Source: Chromohalobacter sp. 11-W (GTDB lineage Bacteria > Pseudomonadota > Gammaproteobacteria > Pseudomonadales > Halomonadaceae). From it: a stretch of DNA of 64,000 nucleotides. Below, one piece after another: positions 51,889 through 59,866 of the stretch (position 1 is the first letter of the stretch; each line of letters starts with the position of its first letter). The position numbers were made by a program, and so were the translations under genes. The notes beneath the pieces were generated by a model. That model was not told where the DNA came from, made no database searches, and was given only the letters and a program-made list of their open reading frames with translations. The DNA is taken from positions 186,001 to 250,000 of the forward strand of contig NZ_JARANZ010000001.1 of NCBI RefSeq assembly GCF_029889905.1, given 5' to 3'.

Positions 51889-53556
51889 TTACTCAGGCTT
51901 GATCAAATAATAGCCGCTTGCATCCACGAGCGCCCTAGCGTATGGATCTCGATAATACTCTTGCTCATCAAAAAACGGTAATGCTTCGACACGGTACTCT
52001 ACGCCGTTGCGTAAGGCTGGCAGGTCAGGGCCGCCGTAAATATTTTCACGCATCGTGTATTGGTTGTGCCTTTTGATTTTGACGTTGCCCATTTTTTGGA
52101 GAAGTCTCACTGCTTCGCGAAGGCGTTGATCGTTTTCTCTGCCACGCAGGCGGTAGGGACCGTATTGCTTCAAGTCCGTCATGGTAAATCCAAACTCTCT
52201 ACCGCGAGCCAGATGTTGGGGGAGGCTGGTTGAGAATGCATAGGGTTTTTGCCCGTCGTTATCTGCCCACTCGAGCAGGGTCTTTGCTAGCTCGTTGGCA
52301 TCGGAGACGACTTGCGGTTCTCCTGCAAGGTAACGTTGGAAATGCTGCGAACACTTTAGGACGAATTCGTAGCAGAACCTCAAGGTGTCGGAAGAAATAT
52401 CGCCTTCTTCCTTTTCGAAATAATGCAGAATGGCCGCCATGCGGCTGATATTCTCCATCAGTTTGGACGCATGGTCTTTATAATAAAAATACGGCTGGTT
52501 TTCCTGCATGGCATTTTCAATGCCTTGGCTGTATTCGTCCCACAGCTGGCTAGCCGATGCCGAGAAAACTACGACTTGTTTCTCATTGGTCATCTGATTG
52601 GCTGAGGGAATTCCGATTATAGAATCAGTTAAGAGTTCTTCGACACGATGATTAAATTCGTCAAGGCGAGGAAGCACGCCAAGCCGGCGTGTTTGACGAG
52701 TCCCTGCCATTTCTTTTGGTTTTACGACTAAAAAACGGGCTAAAAAACCCATGCCTCTAGCTTCCTCGCCGCGCTTGGAGAGAAAGCGACTAATAACGCT
52801 TGGCTGTGTCATCAGCGCCATGGTAAGTCGTGCGTCGGAAAGAATGAAACTCGGGCGTGTCATGCGATCCACGATCACGTCAGCGCCATCCCATAGCGTA
52901 TTTAGCTTATCGAGCTCCTGGAGTGCACGTCCGCTAAATACGCTGTTGGCTTCGCTGGTGAGCAGGCAGCCATGGGGGGAATAATCGTTCAATAACTGCA
53001 CGAGCGCTTGAGGCGTCGTGTCATCGTAAAGTAATCGAGGACGCTGAGGGAAAACGGGCTCCTTCTCTCTCAGTTGCTTTAACGCCTCTTTTGCTTTTTG
53101 GCTGGTAGTGTCATCGCCGTTCTTGATGGCTTTTCGTAACGAGCCTTCCCAGGCACGCACCTCTTGCTTCCAAACAGCATGCTCGCTCATGTAAATGTTG
53201 AGGCGCTCATCCGCGACCTCGACCGCTTTCCGATTGAGCGCTGTAATAGCCGCGAAAAAACGATTTTGCACGGTTGTTTTACGCTCTCCCGACTCGGCTA
53301 GCGTCAGTAGCATCAGCGGGGTCTGAATTCGAGGCCCTGTCGGATATCTCACATCGATCCAGCCTTGGCATGCCACAGACATGGCACCCAGTGCCGACAT
53401 TATTGCCATTTCTCTCGGCACTTGAAGCGCCGACTCCGCTTCTACTACCGCTGACCAGAATCGACTCTGTTCATGATACTCAGGCCAGTGATCGGGGCGG
53501 GTATTGGCGAAGGGGACCTGAACAGGCTCGTCTACCATGCCGTTGCTATCGTACAT
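51889..53556 (-). CDS. yfjI: YfjI/DUF3987-family satellite replication protein
   Basis: 555 residues, the usual length for YfjI. The N-terminus includes a P-loop-like LAESGERKTTVQNRFF at about 85-100, in the place where DUF3987 proteins carry GxxGxGKS, followed by a charged coiled region (about 105-170), PRLLYDDTTPQALVQLL, and LSDARLTMALMTQPSVISRFL. Members accompany satellites and prophages and are thought to be primase/helicase-like. AGGAT lies before the ATG. A nested inverted repeat is immediately upstream. Confidence 0.85.
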   Translation of the reverse strand: MYDSNGMVDEPVQVPFANTRPDHWPEYHEQSRFWSAVVEAESALQVPREMAIMSALGAMSVACQGWIDVRYPTGPRIQTPLMLLTLAESGERKTTVQNRFFAAITALNRKAVEVADERLNIYMSEHAVWKQEVRAWEGSLRKAIKNGDDTTSQKAKEALKQLREKEPVFPQRPRLLYDDTTPQALVQLLNDYSPHGCLLTSEANSVFSGRALQELDKLNTLWDGADVIVDRMTRPSFILSDARLTMALMTQPSVISRFLSKRGEEARGMGFLARFLVVKPKEMAGTRQTRRLGVLPRLDEFNHRVEELLTDSIIGIPSANQMTNEKQVVVFSASASQLWDEYSQGIENAMQENQPYFYYKDHASKLMENISRMAAILHYFEKEEGDISSDTLRFCYEFVLKCSQHFQRYLAGEPQVVSDANELAKTLLEWADNDGQKPYAFSTSLPQHLARGREFGFTMTDLKQYGPYRLRGRENDQRLREAVRLLQKMGNVKIKRHNQYTMRENIYGGPDLPALRNGVEYRVEALPFFDEQEYYRDPYARALVDASGYYLIKPE

Positions 53557-53577
53557 TTTTTATCCTAAACAATAACT

Positions 53578-53631
53578 AGCTTCTGCTATAACGGCTAGTA
53601 TATAGCGGTTATAGCAGGATTCACAGAAGCT
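53578..53631. repeat. Nested inverted repeats upstream of yfjI
   Basis: Outer arms AGCTTCTG (53578-53585) and CAGAAGCT (53624-53631) enclose inner 14-bp arms TGCTATAACGGCTA (53584-53597) and TAGCGGTTATAGCA (53603-53616), which pair with one mismatch across a 5-nt spacer. It lies 22 bp from the yfjI start. Operator or replication-origin role possible. Confidence 0.65.
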
Positions 53632-53770
53632 AACCGCACATTTACAGACCAAGGGGCCGCTGCGTGAGCGAGCTTGCTTTGCTTGCGTAGGGTTCTGGCA
53701 TCACGAATCAAACGATGCATTGGTCCGTCGCGCTCTAATACGACTAGGCGTTTATATCCGGGGTGGAGAG

Positions 53771-53902
53771 ATGGGAAGAAACAGGCCTGATGGGTTGGTA
53801 TGTCCCGTAGAATTAACTGAGTATGGCTACCGCTGGGAAGATGGTGGCATGATAAAAGCAAAGGGAATCATGAGCTGTCCTCCTGAATATGAAAATGGTT
53901 AG
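53771..53902 (+). CDS. Possible small phage-type protein
   Basis: 43 residues from ATG 53771, opening MGRNRPDGLVCPVELTEYGY and ending MSCPPEYENG; two Cys-Pro motifs are compatible with a metal site. GGAGAG is close to the ATG, with short spacing. It lies divergent from yfjI. No family recognised; may be non-coding. Confidence 0.35.
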   Translation: MGRNRPDGLVCPVELTEYGYRWEDGGMIKAKGIMSCPPEYENG

Positions 53903-53928
53903 GCCCGCCGATGACGGGCCCTTCCATC

Positions 53929-54621
53929 TCAGCGACGGCTTGAATCGAAGACGTGGACGTTCTGGCCGATGGGCTTGGTGTAGGCCTTGCACAGGTAGCT
54001 GGCCATGTACATCGCCTCGTCCATGGCACACCAGTCGTGACGATGCAGGATGCGTGACCAGGGAATCTCCGTGACCGGGTTCTCGCTTACATTGACCAGC
54101 TGGAGGAAACTCGATTCGTCGGCCACATAGCCCATCGCCTTCAGCCAAGAACGCATCATACGGTGGTAGAGGTTCTGGCGTGTGTAGATACCGTCATCAT
54201 TCGGTGCAAACATACCCAGGCTATCGAAGGCATCCTTGTTGAGTAGAATCATCAGGTGATAGTGGGGTTTGACACTGTTGGCCTGCTCGCGGGCCCACAG
54301 GTAGCGAGGCATCGCCGGATACTTGGTATTTGCCTTTTCCAGCTCGTAGAAGAAGAAACGAAAGAATCTGGCCAGGACGCCATTGTCGTTGTGCATGGGG
54401 AGTCTCGACATGTCATCGGGGAAGCGTAGATCCACTCGAAATGCAAAGGTGGTTCGGTTTTTCTCCTGGGCCAGATTGAGGGTGATGAGACTCCTTTCCA
54501 AAAAGTTTTCGATTTGCGGACCATCGGCGCGCTGCATGACCGAGTAGCCTCGGTAGATCTCTTCGTAAAAAAGCCGGAGCTTGTCATTGTAGGGATGACG
54601 CAGAGGAAACTGTTCAAACAT
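53929..54621 (-). CDS. YfjJ/YagK (inovirus Gp2-type) replication-associated protein
   Basis: The start at 54621 (MFEQFPLRHPYNDKL) has AGGTGA 6 bp upstream; GTG 54630 is less likely. 230 residues of the inovirus Gp2/YagK-YfjJ family: AFRVDLRFPDDM near 63, RYLWAREQANSVKPHYHLMILLN with an HxH motif near 110-130, and WLKAMGYVADE. The HYHL element recalls HUH Rep endonucleases, and the family is linked to replication of small phages and satellites. It lies beside yfjI, as in CP4-57-type elements. Confidence 0.85.
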   Translation of the reverse strand: MFEQFPLRHPYNDKLRLFYEEIYRGYSVMQRADGPQIENFLERSLITLNLAQEKNRTTFAFRVDLRFPDDMSRLPMHNDNGVLARFFRFFFYELEKANTKYPAMPRYLWAREQANSVKPHYHLMILLNKDAFDSLGMFAPNDDGIYTRQNLYHRMMRSWLKAMGYVADESSFLQLVNVSENPVTEIPWSRILHRHDWCAMDEAMYMASYLCKAYTKPIGQNVHVFDSSRR

Positions 54622-55311
54622 GGGATTCACCTTGCTAAAGGATTAGAGGGATCATTAGCAGCGGTGGTCTTGTCGAACGGTTGGCTAGAAGGCAGGAGAA
54701 GGTCGAGCGCGGTTTGTGACAACGCACTCTGGATCAGGATGCATTAATCCCAGGCGTTTATCAGAACGCCGGTATGGTCACATCCATCATCGCTGTCCAT
54801 CATGTCGTGAGAACGTGATGGTTCCATGAAGTGAGTGGGCCGGGTTTGCCCATACTCACAATGACCCCTCGTATGCATAATGGGCTTCACCAGTGAGCCC
54901 ATTATGCAAACCTATGGAATCTCTATAATACTCCCCCGTCAGTGACGCAGGGAATTACCCCAGGCCAGGTCTATTCCGTGAACTAAAAGCCCAAGTGAAA
55001 CCCGGCGAAAGCATCCCTTCAGGATTATTAAGAAATTCCGTTAGCCAACCGAAACAAGACACCGTGACGAATTACGCCATGGTTCGCTGCATCTCATCCT
55101 TCTGCGATGTGAAAAATTACATTCCTTCGCGCATCACTCCTAAATGCTCCGTCGTAGGCCGTAGAGACTGCTTTTCCATGGCTTAAGGACAGCTCGGCTA
55201 TAAGGTGTCAGGGACGGTTCTGTATCCGATTCAAAGAAAATTCAAACCTGTATTACCTCCTTGATAGCAAGCCGGTATTGCATTCTCAGTTCACTACCCG
55301 AAGGAGGTTTT
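54622..55311. other. 690-bp non-coding region with a 13-bp hairpin and promoter-like box
   Basis: No supported gene; a GTG-started frame at 54995-55186 lacks a ribosome site and family features. TGCATAATGGGCT (54874-54886) and its complement (54896-54908) form a perfect hairpin, and a TATAAT sits at 54923-54928. It lies upstream of the Gp2/YfjJ gene and of the zinc-ribbon gene, so it could hold an origin, an RNA gene or promoters. Confidence 0.5.
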
Positions 55312-55635
55312 ATGTCTGTGCATTGTCCGAGCTGCGGCTCGCATCACGTCATCACCCGCAACTATGGCCGGAAAGCGGGCGGTGCCACCGGGGCAGCCGC
55401 AGGCACGGCCAGTGGGGCGGCCGGTGCGATGGCCGGTGCCGAAACGGGCGCCCTGGTCGGGGCCTGGGCGGGTCTGGTGGGGATCACCGTGGGCAGCCTT
55501 GCCGGCGCGGTATTCGGTGGTCTGGTCGGCGGTACCGCCGGTGGGGTTGCCGGGGCCAAGCTAGGCGAGGAACTGGATACCAAGGTTCTCGATAACTATG
55601 CGTGCCGGGCTTGTGGCCGTACGTTCCGTCCCTAG
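55312..55635 (+). CDS. Zinc-ribbon protein interrupted by a glycine-zipper segment
   Basis: The start at 55312 follows AAGGAGG. 107 residues. CPSC at positions 5-8 and CRAC near 98 form the two halves of a likely zinc ribbon, separated by about 75 residues of Gly/Ala-rich sequence (GGATGAAAGTASGAAGAMAG; GSLAGAVFGGLVGGTAGGVA) of the glycine-zipper type, which could span or associate with a membrane. Known small glycine-zipper proteins occur on plasmids and phages. Role unknown. First gene of a + strand series with DUF932, ERF and YqaJ. Confidence 0.7.
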   Translation: MSVHCPSCGSHHVITRNYGRKAGGATGAAAGTASGAAGAMAGAETGALVGAWAGLVGITVGSLAGAVFGGLVGGTAGGVAGAKLGEELDTKVLDNYACRACGRTFRP

Positions 55636-55777
55636 GCCGCGTCACGCTCACATCTGAGCTTCCCCTGATTCAGGCCAAACCCCTGGTTTTGATCTCTTAA
55701 TAAACACGGTCTGCCCGCTGCCTCTGGTGGTAGCGGGCCGCTATGCCGTGTCTGACTGATATACAAGGAGTTTTCCC

Positions 55778-56746
55778 ATGGCACATCTGGTCGAACAAAT
55801 GGCTTACGTCGGCGATACCCCCTGGCACGGCCTGGGGCAACAGCTCTCTCCCCATCAACCGCTGGAGGTGTGGCAGCAGCAAGCCGGCATGGACTGGCAC
55901 ATCGATGAAGCCTCGGTGCGTTTTATCGCCGATTCTGCGTCTCATCTGGGCAGCATCCATTCCTTCCCCGAGCAGAAGGTACTCTATCGTTCCGATACCA
56001 AGGCGCCGCTATCGGTGGTCTCCCAGCGCTACAAGGTCGTCCAGCCGCAGGAAGTGCTGGAGTTCTATCGAGACCTCACGGAGTACGCCGGTTACGAATT
56101 AGAGACGGCGGGAATATTGAAATCGGGCAGGAAGTTCTGGGCGCTGGCCCGCAGCGGCCTGAGTACCTCGCTCAAGGGGCAGGACGAGGTCAACGGCTAT
56201 CTGCTGCTGGCCACATCGTGCGATGGCTCATTGGCCACGGTGGCCACGCCCACCACGGTACGGGTGGTCTGTAACAACACCCTGACCATCGCCGTGGATG
56301 GCATGACGCAGGGCGTGAGGGTGCCGCACAGCACCGAGTTCGATGCTCGGCGCGTCAAGCAGCAGCTGGGGATCTCCGTGTCGCTCTGGGATGACTTCAT
56401 GTACCGCATGAAAACCCTGGCCGAGCGCAAGATCAGCCGGGATGAGGCCACGGCGTATTTTCAGGCGGTCATCTGCAACGCGGACGAGCCCCTGGACGAT
56501 CCCTCGAAGCTGCCCAATTACCGGGCACTGAACCGGATACAGAAGCTTTACCACGGTGAAGGCCGCGGTGCCGATCTGTGTACCGCCAGGGACACCGCCT
56601 GGGGCCTGCTCAATGCCGTCACCGAGTACGTCGATCATGAGAAACGCGCGCGCAGTACCGATACGCGTCTGGATTCCGCGTGGTTCGGCCAAGGCGCCAA
56701 TCTCAAGGATAAGGCACGGGAGGCAGCCCTCGCACTGGTGGCCTGA
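55778..56746 (+). CDS. DUF932 (phage/plasmid-like) protein
   Basis: 322 residues. AAGGAG lies 8 bp upstream. The family pattern is clear: MAHLVEQMAYVGDTPWHGLGQ, WHIDEASVRF, VLYRSDTKAPLSVVSQRYKVVQPQEVLEFYRDL, and WALARSGLS near 120. It is the phage/plasmid-like protein TIGR03299/DUF932, common on plasmids and integrative elements next to recombination genes. Biochemical role not established. Confidence 0.9.
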   Translation: MAHLVEQMAYVGDTPWHGLGQQLSPHQPLEVWQQQAGMDWHIDEASVRFIADSASHLGSIHSFPEQKVLYRSDTKAPLSVVSQRYKVVQPQEVLEFYRDLTEYAGYELETAGILKSGRKFWALARSGLSTSLKGQDEVNGYLLLATSCDGSLATVATPTTVRVVCNNTLTIAVDGMTQGVRVPHSTEFDARRVKQQLGISVSLWDDFMYRMKTLAERKISRDEATAYFQAVICNADEPLDDPSKLPNYRALNRIQKLYHGEGRGADLCTARDTAWGLLNAVTEYVDHEKRARSTDTRLDSAWFGQGANLKDKAREAALALVA

Positions 56747-56830
56747 ACACGCCGACTCGACCCATCAACAGCATAGTGCCCGGTCAGGCAATGAACTGAC
56801 CGGGCGTTGTCTTTTCTGGAGGTATTTCCC

Positions 56831-57016
56831 ATGCCACAACCCCTCACGCTGGAGATCTGCCGGTCATTGACCCTCCTGACTCGTCAGCTACTCGGTGCAG
56901 ACCAGCCGCAGGTACAGACCCACGTCCTGGCTCGCGGCCAGGTCTACCGGGTCGCTGTGGTGCTGGAGCCCATCCCGGCTGACCAGATCAACACTGTCAT
57001 GCAGGACTATCTGTAG
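56831..57016 (+). CDS. Small protein of the recombination module
   Basis: 61 residues from ATG 56831 (GGAGGT upstream). LTLEICRSLTLLTRQLLGA and VAVVLEPIPADQINTVMQDY suggest a compact alpha/beta protein. No family recognised. It is 12 bp from the ERF gene and part of that operon. Confidence 0.6.
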   Translation: MPQPLTLEICRSLTLLTRQLLGADQPQVQTHVLARGQVYRVAVVLEPIPADQINTVMQDYL

Positions 57017-57028
57017 GAGATCGACACT

Positions 57029-57790
57029 ATGAATACGCAACCCATGAATCGGCAGGTAGCCGATCTGCCAACTACGCCATCCCAACCCATTAACGACAGC
57101 ACTGCGATCATCCAGGTGATCGAGCGTGCGGCACTCAACCCGGACGTCGATATCGACAAGATGGAGCGCCTGCTGCAGATGCAGGAGCGCGTCCTGGATC
57201 GTCAGGCCTTGATGGCCTACAGCGCCGCCATGGCAGCCATGCAGACCGAGCTGCCGAGTATTGCCGAGCGCGGCAAGGGCAACAACGGCCACTACGCCAC
57301 TCTGGAGGACATCGTAGATACCGTACGTCCGATCATGCAGAAGCACGGTTTTGCGGTGAGCTTCCGCATCCAGACCCAGGAACGCGGCATCCAGATCACC
57401 GGTGTGCTGATGCACCAGGACGGCCACCGCGAGGAGACCGGCATGCTGCTGCCCGCCGATGTCAGCGGCAACAAGAATGCCGTACAAGCCTTCGGCTCAT
57501 CGACCAGCTACGGCAAGCGCTACGTGCTGTGCGCGCTGCTCAACATCACCACACGGGGTCAGGACGATAACGGCCAGGCTGCGGCAACGGTGAAGCTCGT
57601 CACGCCCTTCCAGGCGGGACAGATCAAGCAGCTTATCGCGGTGTGTCCGCCGGCCACCCAGGAGTGGTTCGTCGGTAAGTACGCCAGTGCCGAGCAGGTT
57701 CCCCGCAGCGACTTCGACAAGCTGCGCGCGTCGTTGCACAAGCGCGCCAATCCTCAGCAAACATCACACCATCCGGCACGCGAGGGGTAG
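57029..57790 (+). CDS. erf: ERF-family single-strand annealing protein
   Basis: 253 residues. GGAG upstream. The ERF domain spans about 20-190: LMAYSAAMAAMQTELPSIAE, GHYATLEDIVDTVRPIMQKHG, GVLMHQDGHREETGMLLP, and the late SYGKRYVLCALLNI signature. Such proteins anneal complementary single strands in phage-type recombination. With the YqaJ exonuclease downstream it makes a Red-like pair. The C-terminus is polar and low-complexity. Confidence 0.92.
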   Translation: MNTQPMNRQVADLPTTPSQPINDSTAIIQVIERAALNPDVDIDKMERLLQMQERVLDRQALMAYSAAMAAMQTELPSIAERGKGNNGHYATLEDIVDTVRPIMQKHGFAVSFRIQTQERGIQITGVLMHQDGHREETGMLLPADVSGNKNAVQAFGSSTSYGKRYVLCALLNITTRGQDDNGQAAATVKLVTPFQAGQIKQLIAVCPPATQEWFVGKYASAEQVPRSDFDKLRASLHKRANPQQTSHHPAREG

Positions 57791-57832
57791 CGCCCTCGCT
57801 CTTTATGCCGTCTGATCATTCAGGAGAGCGTT

Positions 57833-58444
57833 ATGCAGATACTGACGTTGGAACAGGGCACGCCCGAATGGCATGCCGCAAGGCTGGGCATCGTCACCAT
57901 GTCCGAGCTCAAGACCCTGCTGGTGAAGGGTAAGGACCCCAGCGGCTTCGGTGCCGGGGCGTTGAGCTACCTGCACCAGCTGATCGGCGAGCGCATCACC
58001 GGCGAGCCCAGTGATGCCTTCCAGGGCAACAGCCATACCCAGCGTGGCCATGCGCTGGAGCCCGTGGCCCGCGAGCTCTACGGCGAGGCGACGGGAAACT
58101 TCCACCTGGAGCAGGTCGGGATCATCCTCAATCACGGTGCGGGCTACTCCCCGGATAGCCTGGTGGGCAGCGATGGCCTTATTGAGGTCAAGACCAAGCT
58201 GCCCAAGTACCAGATCGAACTGCTGCTGGCCGATGAGCTGCCCCAGGAGCATGTGGCGCAGTGTCAGGGAGGCCTGTGGGTCAGCGAGCGGGAGTGGATC
58301 GATTTCGTCAGCTACTGGCCGGGCATGCCGCTGTTCGTCAAGCGGGCCTACCGGGACGAGGCGATGATTCGCACTATCGCCGAGCGCGTCGAGGCGTTCT
58401 ACGAGGAACTGGAACAGCGCATGGCCCTGGTAATGGCCACCTGA
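57833..58444 (+). CDS. yqaJ: YqaJ-family recombination exonuclease
   Basis: 203 residues. GGAGAG upstream. The PD-(D/E)XK-like core is visible: [34 protein letters not shown] (about 67-86), [21 protein letters not shown] with the catalytic D-EVK near 112-125, and [20 protein letters not shown]. It resembles lambda exonuclease-type nucleases that make 3' overhangs for an annealing protein. It lies 42 bp after erf. Confidence 0.92.
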   Translation: MQILTLEQGTPEWHAARLGIVTMSELKTLLVKGKDPSGFGAGALSYLHQLIGERITGEPSDAFQGNSHTQRGHALEPVARELYGEATGNFHLEQVGIILNHGAGYSPDSLVGSDGLIEVKTKLPKYQIELLLADELPQEHVAQCQGGLWVSEREWIDFVSYWPGMPLFVKRAYRDEAMIRTIAERVEAFYEELEQRMALVMAT

Positions 58445-58455
58445 GGAGAAAGACC

Positions 58456-58520
58456 ATGATGCATTGCAAACTGGTGGCCGGCGAAGTCGCCGACACTTAC
58501 CACTTTACCTGCTACTGCTG
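58456..58520 (+). pseudogene. Truncated small gene cut by an IS fragment
   Basis: From ATG 58456, behind GAGGAGAAAG, the frame gives [20 protein letters not shown]. It then enters transposase-derived DNA near 58515, so only about 20 native codons remain. Without the insertion it would have been the next gene of the erf-yqaJ operon. Confidence 0.55.
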
Positions 58521-58721
58521 GCGATCGAGAAGGCCATGGCCAGCATCCGTGCCAAGGTGGAGCACCCGTTTCATGTCATCAAGACCCTCTTCGGCTACCG
58601 GAAGGATCGTTATAAGGGGCTGGCCAAGAACCAGGCGCAGCTATTCAGTCTGTTCGGACTGGCCAACTTGGTGCTGCCGACACGATGTAAGGGCCGAGTT
58701 AACGGGGCCAGTGCGCCCTGA
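58521..58721 (+). pseudogene. IS5-family transposase C-terminal fragment
   Basis: About 65 codons: [53 protein letters not shown], the typical end of IS5-group DDE transposases, including the catalytic-Glu region. No 5' part of the transposase or left terminal repeat is present, so the element was cut by deletion or recombination. A possible right-end sequence (GAATTGTTCAGCG) lies near 58838. Confidence 0.75.
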
Positions 58722-58856
58722 ATCTGGTATGGCAGCCTATTAGCAAGTCTGCCATGTCATAGAGGTCGCTCTGTGGTGGCCTGAACCAAGCTGATGAAGC
58801 AGAAAATTCGTCTCTGGCAGCTCCATAGACCGGGTGCTGAATTGTTCAGCGATTCC

Positions 58857-59762
58857 TTAGTCGAGAAAGGGCATTGCTTGCATTTCTTTTATCAGATAGT
58901 CAATAAATATTCTTATTCTCAGTGGTAGGTTTTTATTATTATAAGGGTATAGAATGTAGATGTCTGCGTTCGGTAGTGAAAAATCTTCCATAATTCTTAT
59001 TAAGGTGCCATCTTTGATATAACTATATACATCCCATTCGGCTCGGATTGCTATACCATGGCCATTTAGAGCCCAGCCCAGCACGGTTCCGCCATCATTG
59101 GAGACTAAATTTCCCTTGATTCGGATATTGAAGTATTCGTTGTTATTTTCAAATCTCCAGGCGCTATATATTTCTTCATTTTGGTTGTGCATTATGCAGG
59201 AATGATCTTTCAGGTCGTTGGGGTGCTTAGGCGTGCCATACTTTTTTAAGTATCCAGGCGTAGCACAAACTACTCGCTTGTGAGATGCGACTTTACGTGC
59301 ATGCAGGCCTGAATCAGCCAATTCTCCAAACCGGACGCCAAGATCGAAAGAGTTTGCAGTCAGGCTTAAGGGATGATCTGATAAATATAGTTTAAATTCA
59401 ATTTTGGGGTATTCTTCGACAAACTTCGAAATAAATTGGGCCATGTGCTTTCGCCCAAACCCAAACGGGGCGTTTATTCTTATAACTCCCTCCGGAGTGT
59501 TCTTTTTTCGACCAATTTCAGCAGTCATTTTATCAAAAGAGTTAATTATCGAATATGCATATTCGAGAAATACATGACCATCGGCGGTCAGGCTCATCGA
59601 CCGGCTGTCACGCGATATCAGCTGGCAACCAAGGGCATTCTCGATGCCTGAAAGGCGCTTACTGACGGCAGCAGAGGAGATGTCGAGATCCCTTCCAGCT
59701 TGAGCAAGACTATCCACTTTACAGAGGGTTATGAAGAATTCCAGGTCCGCGACAGATCTCAC
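58857..59762 (-). CDS. LysR-family transcriptional regulator
   Basis: 301 residues. HTH in RSVADLEFFITLCKVDSLAQ, then SSAAVSKRLSGIENALG (about 2-45); the effector domain opens RINAPFGFGRKHMAQF and shows the DLGVRFGELADSGLHARKV pattern of the AaeR/DmlR-like group. It is divergent from the tartrate dehydrogenase gene across 104 bp and probably controls it. The gene is AT-rich compared with the rest of the window, with many AAA/ATT codons, suggesting later acquisition. Confidence 0.88.
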   Translation of the reverse strand: MRSVADLEFFITLCKVDSLAQAGRDLDISSAAVSKRLSGIENALGCQLISRDSRSMSLTADGHVFLEYAYSIINSFDKMTAEIGRKKNTPEGVIRINAPFGFGRKHMAQFISKFVEEYPKIEFKLYLSDHPLSLTANSFDLGVRFGELADSGLHARKVASHKRVVCATPGYLKKYGTPKHPNDLKDHSCIMHNQNEEIYSAWRFENNNEYFNIRIKGNLVSNDGGTVLGWALNGHGIAIRAEWDVYSYIKDGTLIRIMEDFSLPNADIYILYPYNNKNLPLRIRIFIDYLIKEMQAMPFLD

Positions 59763-59866
59763 ATTAACCTCCAGGTTAAGGAAGGGATGACCTTTATCTT
59801 ATTGTATACGCGAAGGTTTTTCACCTAGGTTCTGTAATGTTCACATACAACGCTACAGGAGGAAAA

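Larger units (their letters stand above)
48214..58740. mobile_element. Mosaic integrated element downstream of the tRNA (satellite-like plus plasmid/ICE-like modules)
   Basis: From the tRNA 3' end to an IS5 fragment the gene content is of mobile type: AlpA-like regulator, broken HTH gene, YfjI (DUF3987), YfjJ/Gp2-type protein, DUF932, ERF, YqaJ and a transposase remnant. The order AlpA, YfjI, YfjJ recalls E. coli CP4-57. No integrase, capsid or conjugation gene is seen. The element is probably a decayed composite; its right border is uncertain and no copy of the tRNA 3' end was found downstream. Confidence 0.6.

Noticed and set aside
53737-53746. TAATACGACT, identical to the start of a T7-type promoter
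   Set aside because: The essential CACTATAGG part does not follow and no T7-like RNA polymerase is present; chance match.
53595-53861. 88-codon minus-strand frame
   Set aside because: It crosses the palindromic region and is opposite the small + strand gene candidate; no ribosome site or known motif.
54281-54300. CCTGCT...GGGCCCAC similar to the tRNA 3' end, possible attR
   Set aside because: It lies inside the conserved Gp2/YfjJ coding sequence, has an insertion relative to the tRNA and lacks the CCA; not a convincing direct repeat.
54995-55186. GTG-started 63-codon frame
   Set aside because: No ribosome site, no family features, and it lies in a region better explained as regulatory or RNA-coding.
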